Positions 1 to 15,000 of a DNA stretch of 64,000 nucleotides are shown one piece after another. The notes beneath the pieces are model-generated. The model did no database searches. It was not told the DNA's origin and saw only the letters and a list, made by a program, of their open reading frames with translations. Numbering within the stretch: the stretch's first letter is position 1; every line of letters starts with the position of its first letter. Source of the stretch: Closterium sp. NIES-65 (Eukaryota; Streptophyta; Zygnematophyceae; Desmidiales; Closteriaceae); NCBI GenBank assembly GCA_948144175.1, contig CANXME010000402.1, forward strand, positions 1 to 64,000, written 5' to 3'. Position numbers and translations under genes: made by a program.

Positions 1-3000
1 CAATTTTGCACACGCTAGGCCCTTGTTCTTCCAATTTTGCACACGCTAGTCCCTTGTTCTTCCAATTTTGCACACGCTAGGCCCTTGTTCTTCAATTTTG
101 CACACGCTAGGCACTTGTTCTTCCATTTTGCACACACTAGCCTTTGTTCTTGCAATTTGGCACACGCTAGGCCCTTGTTCTTCCAATTTTGCCACACACT
201 AGGCCCTTGTTCTTGCAATTTTGCACACGCTAGGCCCTTGTTCTTCCAATTTTGCACACGCTAGTCCCTTGTTCTTCCAATTTTGCACACGCTAGGCACT
301 TGTTCTTCCAATTTTGCACACACTAGGCCTTTGTTCTTGCAATTTGGCACACGCTAGGCCCTTGTTCTTCCAATTTTGCACACGCTAGGCACTTGTTCTT
401 CCAATTTTGCACACACGAGGCCTTTGTTCTTGCAATTTGGCACACGCTAGGCCCTTGTTCTTCCAATTTTGCACACGCTAGGCCTTGTTCTTCAATTTTT
501 CACACGCTAGGCACTTGTTCTTCCAATTTTGCACACACTAGGCCTTTGTTCTTGCAATTTGGCACACGCTAGGCCCTTGTTCTTCCAACTTTGCACACAC
601 TAGCCCTTGTTCTTGCAATTTTGCACACGCTAGGCCCTTGTTCTTCCAATTTTGCACACGCTAGGCCCTTGTTCTTGCAATTTTGCACACGCTAGGCCCT
701 TGTTCTTCCAATTTTGCACACGCTAGGCACTTGTTCTTCCAATTTTGCACACACTAGGCCTTTGTTCTTGCAATTTGGCACATGCTAGGCCCTTGTTCTT
801 GCAATTTTGCATGCGCTAGGCCCTTGTTCTTCCAATTTTGCACACACTAGGCCTTTGTTCTTGCTATTTGGCACACGCTAGGCCCTTGTTCTTCCAATTT
901 TGCACACGCTAGGACCTTGTTATTGCTATTTTGCACACGCTAGGCCCTTGTTCTTCCAATTTTGCACACACTAGGCCCTTGTTCTTGAAATTTTGCACAC
1001 GCTAGGCCCTTGTTCTTCCAATTTTTCACACGCTAGGCCCTTGTTCTTCCAATTTTGCACACGCTAGGCCCTTGTTCTTCCAATTTTGCACACGCTAGGC
1101 CCTTGTTCTTCCAATTTTGCACACGCTAGGCCCTTGTTCTTCCAATTTTGCACACGCTAGGTCCTTGTTCTTCCAATTTTGCACACGCTAGGCCCTTGTT
1201 CTTCCAATTTTGCACACGCTAGGCCCTTGTTCTTCCAATTTTGCACACGCTAGGCACTTGTTCTTCCAATTTTGCACACACTAGGCCTTTGTTCTTGCAA
1301 TTTGGCACACGCTAGGCCCTTGTTCTTCCAATTTTGCACACGCTAGGCCCTTGTTCTTCCAATTTTGCACACGCTAGGCCCTTGTTCTTCCAATTTTGCA
1401 CACGCTAGGCCCTTGTTCTTCCAATTTTGCACACGCTAGGCCCTTGTTCTTTCCAATTTTGCACACGCTAGGCACTTGTTCTTCCAATTTTGCACACACT
1501 AGGCCTTTGTTCTTGCAATTTGGCACACGCTAGGCCCTTGTTCTTCCAATTTTGCACACGCTAGGCCCTTGTTCTTCCAATTTTGCACACGCTAGGCCCT
1601 TGTTCTTCCAATTTTGCACACACTAGGCCCTTGTTCTTCCAATTTTGCACACGCTAGGCACTTGTTCTTCCAATTTTGCACACACGAGGCCTTTGTTTCT
1701 TGCAATTTGGCACACGCTAGGCCCTTGTTCTTCCAATTTTGCACACGCTAGGCCTTTGTTCTTCCAATTTTTTCACCCGCTAGGCACTTGTTCTTCCAAT
1801 TTTGCACACACTAGGCCTTTGTTCTTGCAATTTGGCACACGCTAGGCCCTTGTTCTTCCAACTTTGCACACACTAGGCCCTTGTTCTTGCAATTTTGCAC
1901 ACGCTAGGCCTTGTTCTTCCAATTTTGCACACGCTAGTCCCTTGTTCTTCCAATTTTGCACACGCTAGGCCCTTGTTCTTCCAATTTTGCACACGCTAGG
2001 CACTTGTTCTTCCAATTTTGCACACACTAGGCCTTTGTTCTTGCAATTTGGCACACGCTAGGCCCTTGTTCTTCCAATTTTGCACACTAGTAGGCCCTTG
2101 TTCTTGCAATTTTGCACACGCTAGGCCCTTGTTCTTCCAATTTTGCACACGCTAGTCCCTTGTTCTTCCAATTTTGCACACGCTAGGCACTTGTTCTTCC
2201 AATTTTGCACACACTAGGCCCTTGTTCTTGCAATTTGGCACACGCTAGGCCCTTGTTCTTCCAATTTTGCACACGCTAGGCCTTGTTCTTCCAATTTTGC
2301 ACACACGAGGCCTTTGTTCTTGCAATTTGGCACACGCTAGGCCCTTGTTCTTCCATTTTGCACACGCTAGGCCCTTGTTCTTCAATTTTTCACACGCTAG
2401 GCACTTGTTCTTCCAATTTTGCACACACTAGGCCTTTGTTCTTGCAATTTGGCACACGCTAGGCCTTGTTCTTCCAATTTTGCACACACTAGGCCCTTGT
2501 TCTTGCAATTTTGCACACGCTAGGCCCTTGTTCTTCCAATTTTGCACACGCTAGGCCCTTGTTCTTCCAATTTTGCACACGCTAGGCACTTGTTCTTCCA
2601 ATTTTGCACACAGTAGGTTTTTGTTCTTCCAATTTTGCACACGCTACGCCTTTGTTCTTCCAATTTTTGCACACACTAGGCCCTTGTTCTTGCAATTTTG
2701 CACAAGCTAGGCCCTTGTTCTTCCAATTTTGCACACGCTAGGCCCTTGTTCTTCCAATTTTGGACACGCTAGGCCCCTTGTTCTTCCAATTTTGCACATG
2801 CTAGGCCCTTGTTCTTCCAATTTTGCACACGCTAGGCCCTTGTTCTTCCAATTTTGCACACAATAGGCTCTTGTTCTTGCAATTTGGCACACGCTAGGCC
2901 CTTGTTCTTCCAATTTTGCACATACTAGGCCCTTGTTCTTGCAATGTTTCACACGCTAGGCCCTTGTTCTTCCAATTTTGCACACGCTAGGCCCTTGTTC

Positions 3001-6000
3001 TTCCAATTTGCACACGCTAGGCCCTTGTTCTTCCAATTTTGCACACGCTAGGCACTTGTTCTTCCAATTTTGCACACACTAGGTCTTTGTTCTTGCAATT
3101 TGGCACACGCTAGGCCCTTGTTCTTCCAATTTTGCACACGCTAGGCCCTTGTTCTTCCAATTTTGCACACGCTAGGCCCTTGTTCTTCCAATTTTGCACA
3201 CGCTAGGCACTTGTTCTTCCAATTTTGCACACACTAGGCCTTTGTTCTTGCAATTTGGCACACGCTAGGCCCTTGTTCTTCCAATTTTGCACACAATAGG
3301 CTCTTGTTCTTGCAATTTGGCACACGCTAGGCCCTTGTTCTTCCACTTTTGCACATACTAGGCCCTTGTTCTTGCAATTTTGCACACGCTAGGCCCTTGT
3401 TCTTCCAATTTTGCACACGCTAGGCCCTTGTTCTTGCAATTTTGCACACGCTAGGCCCTTGTTCTTCCAATTTTGCACACGCTAGGCACTTGTTCTTCCA
3501 ATTTTGCACACACTAGGCCTTTGTTCTTGCAATTTGGCACATGCTAGGCCCTTGTTCTTGCAATTTTGCATGCGCTAGGCCCTTGTTCTTCCAATTTTGC
3601 ACACACTAGGCCCTTGTTCTTGCAATTTTGCACACGCTAGGCCCTTGTTCTTCCAATTTTGCACACGCTAGGCCCTTGTTCTTCCAATTTTGCACACGCT
3701 AGGCACTTGTTCTTCCAATTTTGCACACAGTAGGTTTTTGTTCTTCCAATTTTGCACACGCTACGCCTTTGTTCTTCCAATTTTGCACACACTAGGCCCT
3801 TGTTCTTCCAATTTTGCACACGCTAGTCCCTTGTTCTTCCAATTTTGCACACGCTAGACCCTTGTTCTTCCAATTTTGCACACGCTAGGCACTTGTTCTT
3901 CCAATTTTGCACACACTAGGCCTTTGTTCTTGCAATTTGGCACATGCTAGGCCCTTGTTCTTGCAATTTTGCATGCGCTAGGCCCTTGTTCTTCCAATTT
4001 TGCACACACTAGGCCTTTGTTCTTGCTATTTGGCACACGCTAGGCCCTTGTTCTTCCAATTTTGCACACGCTAGGACCTTGTTATTGCTATTTTGCACAC
4101 GCTAGGCCCTTGTTCTTCCAATTTTGCACACACTAGGCCCTTGTTCTTGAAATTTTGCACACGCTAGGCCCTTGTTCTTGCAATTTTGCACACGCTAGGC
4201 CCTTGTTCTTCCAATTTTGCACACGCTAGGCCCTTGTTCTTCCAATTTTGCACACGCTAGGCCCTTGTTCTTCCAATTTTGCACACGCTAGGCCCTTGTT
4301 CTTCCAATTTTGCACACGCTAGGTCCTTGTTCTTCCAATTTTGCACACGCTAGGCCCTTGTTCTTCCAATTTTGCACACGCTAGGCCCTTGTTCTTCCAA
4401 TTTTGCACACGCTAGGCACTTGTTCTTCCAATTTTGCACACACTAGGCCTTTGTTCTTGCAATTTGGCACACGCTAGGCCCTTGTCTTCCAATTTTGCAC
4501 ACGCTAGGCCCTTGTTCTTCCAATTTTGCACACGCTAGGCCCTTGTTCTTCCAATTTTGCACACGCTAGGCCCTTGTTCTTCCAATTTTGCACACGCTAG
4601 GCCCTTGTTCTTCCAATTTTGCACACGCTAGGCACTTGTTCTTCCAATTTTGCACACACTAGGCCTTTGTTCTTGCAATTTGGCACACGCTAGGCCCTTG
4701 TTCTTCCAATTTTGCACACACTAGGCCCTTGTTCTTGCAATTTTGCACACGCTAGGCCCTTGTTCTTCCAATTTTGCACACGCTAGGCCCTTGTTCTTCC
4801 AATTTTGCACACGCTAGGGCCCTTGTTCTTCCAATTTTGCACACGCTAGGCACTTCTTCTTCCAATTTTGCACACACCAGGCCTTTGTTCTTGCAATTTG
4901 GCACACGCTAGACCTTTGTTCTTCCAATTTTGCACACACTAGGCCCTTGTTCTTGCAATTTTGCACACGCTAGGCCCTTGTTCTTGCAATTTTGCACACG
5001 CTAGGCCCTTGTTCTTCCAATTTTGCACACGCTAGGCCCTTGTTCTTCCAATTTTGCACACGCTAGGCACTTGTTCTTCCAATTTTGCACACACTAGGCC
5101 TTTGTTCTTGCAATTTGGCACACGCTAGGCCTTTGTTATTCCAATTTTGCACACACTAGGCCCTTGTTCTTGCAATTTTGCACACGCTAGGCCCTTGTTC
5201 TTCCAATTTTGCACACGCTAGGCCCTTGTTCTTCCAATTTTGCACACGCTAGGCCCTTGTTCTTCCAATTTTGCACACACTAGGCCCTTGTTCTTCCAAT
5301 TTTGCACACGCTAGGCACTTGTTCTTCCAATTTTGCACACACGAGGCCTTTGTTCTTGCAATTTGGCACACGCTAGGCCCTTGTTCTTCCAATTTTGCAC
5401 ACGCTAGGCCTTTGTTCTTCCAATTTTTTCACACGCTAGGCACTTGTTCTTCCAATTTTGCACACACTAGGCCTTTGTTCTTGCAATTTGGCACACGCTA
5501 GGCCCTTGTTCTTCCAACTTTGCACACACTAGGCCCTTGTTCTTGCAATTTTGCACACGCTAGGCCCTTGTTCTTCCAATTTTGCACACGCTAGTCCCTT
5601 GTTCTTCCAATTTTGCACACGCTAGGCCCTTGTTCTTCCAATTTTGCACACGCTAGGCACTTGTTCTTCCAATTTTGCACACACTAGGCCTTTGTTCTTG
5701 CAATTTGGCACACGCTAGGCCCTTGTTCTTCCAATTTTGCACACACTAGGCCCTTGTTCTTGCAATTTTGCACACGCTAGGCCCTTGTTCTTCCAATTTT
5801 GCACACGCTAGTCCCTTGTTCTTCCAATTTTGCACACGCTAGGCACTTGTTCTTCCAATTTTGCACACACTAGGCCTTTGTTCTTGCAATTTGGCACACG
5901 CTAGGCCCTTGTTCTTCCAATTTTGCACACGCTAGGACCTTGTTATTGCTATTTTGCACACGCTAGGCCCTTGTTCTTCCAATTTTGCACACACTAGGCC

Positions 6001-9000
6001 CTTGTTCTTGAAATTTTGCACACGCTAGGCCCTTGTTCTTGCAATTTTGCACACGCTAGGCCCTTGTTCTTCCAATTTTGCACACGCTAGGCCCTTGTTC
6101 TTCCAATTTTGCACACGCTAGGCCCTTGTTCTTCCAATTTTGCACACGCTAGGCCCTTGTTCTTCCAATTTTGCACACGCTAGGTCCTTGTTCTTCCAAT
6201 TTTGCACACGCTAGGCCCTTGTTCTTCCAATTTTGCACACGCTAGGCCCTTGTTCTTCCAATTTTGCACACGCTAGGCACTTGTTCTTCCAATTTTGCAC
6301 ACACTAGGCCTTTGTTCTTGCAATTTGGCACACGCTAGGCCCTTGTTCTTCCAATTTTGCACACGCTAGGCCCTTGTTCTTCCAATTTTGCACACGCTAG
6401 GCCCTTGTTCTTCCAATTTTGCACACGCTAGGCCCTTGTTCTTCCAATTTTGCACACGCTAGGCCCTTGTTCTTCCAATTTTGCACACGCTAGGCACTTG
6501 TTCTTCCAATTTTGCACACACTAGGCCTTTGTTCTTGCAATTTGGCACACGCTAGGCCCTTGTTCTTCCAATTTTGCACACACTAGGCCCTTGTTCTTGC
6601 AATTTTGCACACGCTAGGCCCTTGTTCTTCCAATTTTGCACACGCTAGGCCCTTGTTCTTCCAATTTTGCACACGCTAGGCCCTTGTTCTTCCAATTTTG
6701 CACACGCTAGGCACTTCTTCTTCCAATTTTGCACACACCAGGCCTTTGTTCTTGCAATTTGGCACACGCTAGACCTTTGTTCTTCCAATTTTGCACACAC
6801 TAGGCCCTTGTTCTTGCAATTTTGCACACGCTAGGCCCTTGTTCTTGCAATTTTGCACACGCTAGGCCCTTGTTCTTCCAATTTTGCACACGCTAGGCCC
6901 TTGTTCTTCCAATTTTGCACACGCTAGGCACTTGTTCTTCCAATTTTGCACACACTAGGCCTTTGTTCTTGCAATTTGGCACACGCTAGGCCTTTGTTAT
7001 TCCAATTTTGCACACACTAGGCCCTTGTTCTTGCAATTTTGCACACGCTAGGCCCTTGTTCTTCCAATTTTGCACACGCTAGGCCCTTGTTCTTCCAATT
7101 TTGCACACGCTAGGCCCTTGTTCTTCCAATTTTGCACACACTAGGCCCTTGTTCTTCCAATTTTGCACACGCTAGGCACTTGTTCTTCCAATTTTGCACA
7201 CACGAGGCCTTTGTTCTTGCAATTTGGCACACGCTAGGCCCTTGTTCTTCCAATTTTGCACACGCTAGGCCTTTGTTCTTCCAATTTTTTCACACGCTAG
7301 GCACTTGTTCTTCCAATTTTGCACACACTAGGCCTTTGTTCTTGCAATTTGGCACACGCTAGGCCCTTGTTCTTCCAACTTTGCACACACTAGGCCCTTG
7401 TTCTTGCAATTTTGCACACGCTAGGCCCTTGTTCTTCCAATTTTGCACACGCTAGTCCCTTGTTCTTCCAATTTTGCACACGCTAGGCCCTTGTTCTTCC
7501 AATTTTGCACACGCTAGGCACTTGTTCTTCCAATTTTGCACACACTAGGCCTTTGTTCTTGCAATTTGGCACACGCTAGGCCCTTGTTCTTCCAATTTTG
7601 CACACACTAGGCCCTTGTTCTTGCAATTTTGCACACGCTAGGCCCTTGTTCTTCCAATTTTGCACACGCTAGTCCCTTGTTCTTCCAATTTTGCACACGC
7701 TAGGCACTTGTTCTTCCAATTTTGCACACACTAGGCCTTTGTTCTTGCAATTTGGCACACGCTAGGCCCTTGTTCTTCCAATTTTGCACACGCTAGGCAC
7801 TTGTTCTTCCAATTTTGCACACACGAGGCCTTTGTTCTTGCAATTTGGCACACGCTAGGCCCTTGTTCTTCCAATTTTGCACACGCTAGGCCTTTGTTCT
7901 TCCAATTTTTTCACACGCTAGGCACTTGTTCTTCCAATTTTGCACACACTAGGCCTTTGTTCTTGCAATTTGGCACACGCTAGGCCCTTGTTCTTCCAAC
8001 TTTGCACACACTAGGCCCTTGTTCTTGCAATTTTGCACACGCTAGGCCCTTGTTCTTCCAATTTTGCACACGCTAGGCCCTTGTTCTTGCAATTTTGCAC
8101 ACGCTAGGCCCTTGTTCTTCCAATTTTGCACACGCTAGGCACTTGTTCTTCCAATTTTGCACACACTAGGCCTTTGTTCTTGCAATTTGGCACATGCTAG
8201 GCCCTTGTTCTTGCAATTTTGCATGCGCTAGGCCCTTGTTCTTCCAATTTTGCACACACTAGGCCTTTGTTCTTGCTATTTGGCACACGCTAGGCCCTTG
8301 TTCTTCCAATTTTGCACACGCTAGGACCTTGTTATTGCTATTTTGCACACGCTAGGCCCTTGTTCTTCCAATTTTGCACACACTAGGCCCTTGTTCTTGA
8401 AATTTTGCACACGCTAGGCCCTTGTTCTTCCAATTTTTCACACGCTAGGCCCTTGTTCTTCCAATTTTGCACACGCTAGGCCCTTGTTCTTCCAATTTTG
8501 CACACGCTAGGCCCTTGTTCTTCCAATTTTGCACACGCTAGGCCCTTGTTCTTCCAATTTTGCACACGCTAGGTCCTTGTTCTTCCAATTTTGCACACGC
8601 TAGGCCCTTGTTCTTCCAATTTTGCACACGCTAGGCCCTTGTTCTTCCAATTTTGCACACGCTAGGCACTTGTTCTTCCAATTTTGCACACACTAGGCCT
8701 TTGTTCTTGCAATTTGGCACACGCTAGGCCCTTGTTCTTCCAATTTTGCACACGCTAGGCCCTTGTTCTTCCAATTTTGCACACGCTAGGCCCTTGTTCT
8801 TCCAATTTTGCACACGCTAGGCCCTTGTTCTTCCAATTTTGCACACGCTAGGCCCTTGTTCTTCCAATTTTGCACACGCTAGGCACTTGTTCTTCCAATT
8901 TTGCACACACTAGGCCTTTGTTCTTGCAATTTGGCACACGCTAGGCCCTTGTTCTTCCAATTTTGCACACGCTAGGCCCTTGTTCTTCCAATTTTGCACA

Positions 9001-12000
9001 CGCTAGGCCCTTGTTCTTCCAATTTTGCACACACTAGGCCCTTGTTCTTCCAATTTTGCACACGCTAGGCACTTGTTCTTCCAATTTTGCACACACGAGG
9101 CCTTTGTTCTTGCAATTTGGCACACGCTAGGCCCTTGTTCTTCCAATTTTGCACACGCTAGGCCTTTGTTCTTCCAATTTTTTCACCCGCTAGGCACTTG
9201 TTCTTCCAATTTTGCACACACTAGGCCTTTGTTCTTGCAATTTGGCACACGCTAGGCCCTTGTTCTTCCAACTTTGCACACACTAGGCCCTTGTTCTTGC
9301 AATTTTGCACACGCTAGGCCCTTGTTCTTCCAATTTTGCACACGCTAGTCCCTTGTTCTTCCAATTTTGCACACGCTAGGCCCTTGTTCTTCCAATTTTG
9401 CACACGCTAGGCACTTGTTCTTCCAATTTTGCACACACTAGGCCTTTGTTCTTGCAATTTGGCACACGCTAGGCCCTTGTTCTTCCAATTTTGCACACAC
9501 TAGGCCCTTGTTCTTGCAATTTTGCACACGCTAGGCCCTTGTTCTTCCAATTTTGCACACGCTAGTCCCTTGTTCTTCCAATTTTGCACACGCTAGGCAC
9601 TTGTTCTTCCAATTTTGCACACACTAGGCCTTTGTTCTTGCAATTTGGCACACGCTAGGCCCTTGTTCTTCCAATTTTGCACACGCTAGGCACTTGTTCT
9701 TCCAATTTTGCACACACGAGGCCTTTGTTCTTGCAATTTGGCACACGCTAGGCCCTTGTTCTTCCAATTTTGCACACGCTAGGCCCTTGTTCTTCCAATT
9801 TTTTCACACGCTAGGCACTTGTTCTTCCAATTTTGCACACACTAGGCCTTTGTTCTTGCAATTTGGCACACGCTAGGCCCTTGTTCTTCCAATTTTGCAC
9901 ACACTAGGCCCTTGTTCTTGCAATTTTGCACACGCTAGGCCCTTGTTCTTCCAATTTTGCACACGCTAGGCCCTTGTTCTTCCAATTTTGCACACGCTAG
10001 GCACTTGTTCTTCCAATTTTGCACACAGTAGGTTTTTGTTCTTCCAATTTTGCACACGCTACGCCTTTGTTCTTCCAATTTTGCACACACTAGGCCCTTG
10101 TTCTTGCAATTTTGCACAAGCTAGGCCCTTGTTCTTCCAATTTTGCACACGCTAGGCCCTTGTTCTTCCAATTTTGGACACGCTAGGCCCTTGTTCTTCC
10201 AATTTTGCACATGCTAGGCCCTTGTTCTTCCAATTTTGCACACGCTAGGCCCTTGTTCTTCCAATTTTGCACACAATAGGCTCTTGTTCTTGCAATTTGG
10301 CACACGCTAGGCCCTTGTTCTTCCAATTTTGCACATACTAGGCCCTTGTTCTTGCAATGTTTCACACGCTAGGCCCTTGTTCTTCCAATTTTGCACACGC
10401 TAGGCCCTTGTTCTTCCAATTTTGCACACGCTAGGCCCTTGTTCTTCCAATTTTGCACACGCTAGGCACTTGTTCTTCCAATTTTGCACACACTAGGTCT
10501 TTGTTCTTGCAATTTGGCACACGCTAGGCCCTTGTTCTTCCAATTTTGCACACGCTAGGCCCTTGTTCTTCCAATTTTGCACACGCTAGGCCCTTGTTCT
10601 TCCAATTTTGCACACGCTAGGCACTTGTTCTTCCAATTTTGCACACACTAGGCCTTTGTTCTTGCAATTTGGCACACGCTAGGCCCTTGTTCTTCCAATT
10701 TTGCACACAATAGGCTCTTGTTCTTGCAATTTGGCACACGCTAGGCCCTTGTTCTTCCACTTTTGCACATACTAGGCCCTTGTTCTTGCAATTTTGCACA
10801 CGCTAGGCCCTTGTTCTTCCAATTTTGCACACGCTAGGCCCTTGTTCTTGCAATTTTGCACACGCTAGGCCCTTGTTCTTCCAATTTTGCACACGCTAGG
10901 CACTTGTTCTTCCAATTTTGCACACACTAGGCCTTTGTTCTTGCAATTTGGCACATGCTAGGCCCTTGTTCTTGCAATTTTGCATGCGCTAGGCCCTTGT
11001 TCTTCCAATTTTGCACACACTAGGCCTTTGTTCTTGCAATTTGGCACACGCTAGGCCCTTGTTCTTCCAATTTTGCACACGCTAGGCCCTTGTTCTTCCA
11101 ATTTTTTCACACGCTAGGCACTTGTTCTTCCAATTTTGCACACACTAGGCCTTTGTTCTTGCAATTTGGCACACGCTAGGCCCTTGTTCTTCCAACTTTG
11201 CACACACTAGGCCCTTGTTCTTGCAATTTTGCACACGCTAGGCCCTTGTTCTTCCAATTTTGCACACGCTAGTCCCTTGTTCTTCCAATTTTGCACACGC
11301 TAGGCCCTTGTTCTTCCAATTTTGCACACGCTAGGCTCTTGTTCTTCCAATTTTGCACACACTAGGCCTTTGTTCTTGCAATTTGGCACACGCTAGGCCC
11401 TTGTTCTTCCAATTTTGCACACACTAGGCCCTTGTTCTTGCAATTTTGCACACGCTAGGCCCTTGTTCTTCCAATTTTGCACACGCTAGGCCCTTGTTCT
11501 TCCAATTTTGCACACGCTAGGCACTTGTTCTTCCAATTTTGCACACAGTAGGTTTTTGTTCTTCCAATTTTGCACACGCTACGCCTTTGTTCTTCCAATT
11601 TTGCACACACTAGGCCCTTGTTCTTGCAATTTTGCACAAGCTAGGCCCTTGTTCTTCCAATTTTGCACACGCTAGGCCCTTGTTCTTCCAATTTTGGACA
11701 CGCTAGGCCCTTGTTCTTCCAATTTTGCACATGCTAGGCCCTTGTTCTTCCAATTTTGCACACGCTAGGCCCTTGTTCTTCCAATTTTGCACACAATAGG
11801 CTCTTGTTCTTGCAATTTGGCACACGCTAGGCCCTTGTTCTTCCAATTTTGCACATACTAGGCCCTTGTTCTTGCAATGTTTCACACGCTAGGCCCTTGT
11901 TCTTCCAATTTTGCACACGCTAGGCCCTTGTTCTTCCAATTTTGCACACGCTAGGCCCTTGTTCTTCCAATTTTGCACACGCTAGGCACTTGTTCTTCCA

Positions 12001-15000
12001 ATTTTGCACACACTAGGTCTTTGTTCTTGCAATTTGGCACACGCTAGGCCCTTGTTCTTCCAATTTTGCACACGCTAGGCCCTTGTTCTTCCAATTTTGC
12101 ACACGCTAGGCCCTTGTTCTTCCAATTTTGCACACGCTAGGCACTTGTTCTTCCAATTTTGCACACACTAGGCCTTTGTTCTTGCAATTTGGCACACGCT
12201 AGGCCCTTGTTCTTCCAATTTTGCACACAATAGGCTCTTGTTCTTGCAATTTGGCACACGCTAGGCCCTTGTTCTTCCACTTTTGCACATACTAGGCCCT
12301 TGTTCTTGCAATTTTGCACACGCTAGGCCCTTGTTCTTCCAATTTTGCACACGCTAGGCCCTTGTTCTTGCAATTTTGCACACGCTAGGCCCTTGTTCTT
12401 CCAATTTTGCACACGCTAGGCACTTGTTCTTCCAATTTTGCACACACTAGGCCTTTGTTCTTGCAATTTGGCACATGCTAGGCCCTTGTTCTTGCAATTT
12501 TGCATGCGCTAGGCCCTTGTTCTTCCAATTTTGCACACACTAGGCCTTTGTTCTTGCTATTTGGCACACGCTAGGCCCTTGTTCTTCCAATTTCGCACAC
12601 GCTAGGACCTTGTTCTTGCTATTTTGCACACGCTAGGCCCTTGTTCTTCCAATTTTGCACACACTAGGCCCTTGTTCTTGAAATTTTGCACACGCTAGGC
12701 CCTTGTTCTTCCAATTTTGCCCACGCTAGGCCCTTGTTCTTCCAATTTTGCACACGCTAGGCCCTTGTTCTTCCAATTTTGCACACGCTAGGCCCTTGTT
12801 CTTCCAATTTTGCACACGCTAGGTCCTTGTTCTTCCAATTTTGCACACGCTAGGCCCTTGTTCTTCCAATTTTGCACACGCTAGGCCCTTGTTCTTCCAA
12901 TTTTGCACACGCTAGGCACTTGTTCTTCCAATTTTGCACACACTAGGCCTTTGTTCTTGCAATTTGGCACACGCTAGGCCCTTGTTCTTCCAATTTTGCA
13001 CACGCTAGGCCCTTGTTCTTCCAATTTTGCACACGCTAGGCCCTTGTTCTTCCAATTTTGCACACGCTAGGCTCTTGTTCTTGCAATTTTGCACACGCTA
13101 GGCCCTTGTTCTTCCAATTTTGCACACACTAGGCCTTTTTTCTTGCAATTTTGCACACGCTAGGCCCTTGTTCTTCCAATTTTGCACACGCTAGGCCCTT
13201 GTTCTTCCAATTTTGCACACGCTAGGCCCTTGTTCTTCCAATTTTGCACACGCTAGGCCCTTGTTCTTCCAATTTTGCACACGCTATGCCCTGGTTCTTC
13301 CAATTTTGCACACGCTAGGCCCTTGTTCTTCCAATTTTGCACATACTAGGCGCTTGTTCTTCCAATTTTGCACACGCTAGGCACTTGTTCTTCATATTTT
13401 GCACACACTAGGCCTTTGTTCTTGCAATTTGGCACACGCTAGGCCCTTGTTCTTCCAATTTTGCACACACTAGGTCCTTGTTCTTGCAATTTTGCACACG
13501 CTAGGCCCTTGTTCTTGCAATTTTGCACACGCTAGGCCCTTGTTCTTCCAATTTTGCACACGCTAGGCACTTGTTCTTCCAATTTTGCACACGCTAGGCA
13601 CTTGTTCTTCCAATTTTGCACACACTAGGCCTTTGTTCTTGCAATTTGGCACACGCTAGGCCTTTGTTCTTCCAATTTTGCATACACTAGGCCCTTGTTC
13701 TTGCAATTTTGCACACGCTAGGCCCTTGTTCTTCCAATTTTGCACACGCTAGGCCCTTGTTCTTCCAATTTTGCACACGCTAGGCCCTTGTTCTTCCAAT
13801 TTTGCACACGCTAGGCCCTTGTTCTTCCAATTTTGCACACGCGAGGCCCTTGTTCTTCTAGTTTTGCACACGCTAGGCCCTTGTTCTTCCAATTTTGCAC
13901 ACGCTAGGCACTTGTTCTTCCAATTTTGCACACACTAGGCCTTTGTTCTTGCAATTTGGCACACGCTAGGCCTTTGTTCTTCCAATTTTGCACACACTAG
14001 GCCCTTGTTCTTGCAATTTTGCACACGCTAGGCCCTTGTTCTTCCAATTTTGCACACGCTAGGCCCTTGTTCTTCCAATTTTGCACACGCTAGGCCCTTG
14101 TTCTTCCAGTTTTGCACACGCTAGGCCCTTGTTCTTCCAATTTTTCACACGCTAGGCACTTGTTCTTCCAATTTTGCACACACTAGGCCTTTGTTCTTGC
14201 AATTTGGCACACGCTAGGCCTTTGTTCTTCTAATTTTGCACACACTAGGCCCTTGTTCTTGCAATTTTGCACACGCTAGGCCCTTGTTCTTCCAATTTTG
14301 CACACGCTAGGCCCTTGTTCTTCCAATTTTGCACACGCTAGGCACTTGTTCTTCCAATTTTGCACACACTAGGCCTTTGTTCTTGCAATTTGGCACACGC
14401 TAGGCCCTTGTTCTTGCAATTTTGCATGCGCTAGGCCTTTGTTCTTCCAATTTTGCACACACTAGGCCCTTGTTCTTGCTATTTGGCACATGCTAGGCCC
14501 TTGTTCTTCCAATTTTGCACACGCTAGGACCTTGTTCTTGCTATTTTGCACACGCTAGGCCCTTGTTCTTCCAATTTTGCACACACTAGGCCCTTGTTCT
14601 TGAAATTTTGCACACGCTAGGCCCTTGTTCTTCCAATTTTGCACACGCTAGGCCCTTGTTCTTCCAATTTTGCACACGCTAGGCCCTTGTTCTTCCAATT
14701 TTGCACACACTAGGCACTTGTTCTTCATATTTCTCACACACTAGGCCTTTGTTCTTGCAATTTGGCACACGCTAGGCCCTTGTTCTTCCAATTTTGCACA
14801 CACTAGGTCCTTGTTCTTGCAATTTTGCACACGCTAGGCCCTTGTTCTTGCAATTTTGCACACGCTAGGCCCTTGTTCTTCCAATTTTGCACACGCTAGG
14901 CACTTGTTCTTCCAATTTTGCACACGCTAGGCACTTGTTCTTCCAATTTTGCACACACTAGGCCTTTGTTCTTGCAATTTGGCACACGCTAGGCCTTTGT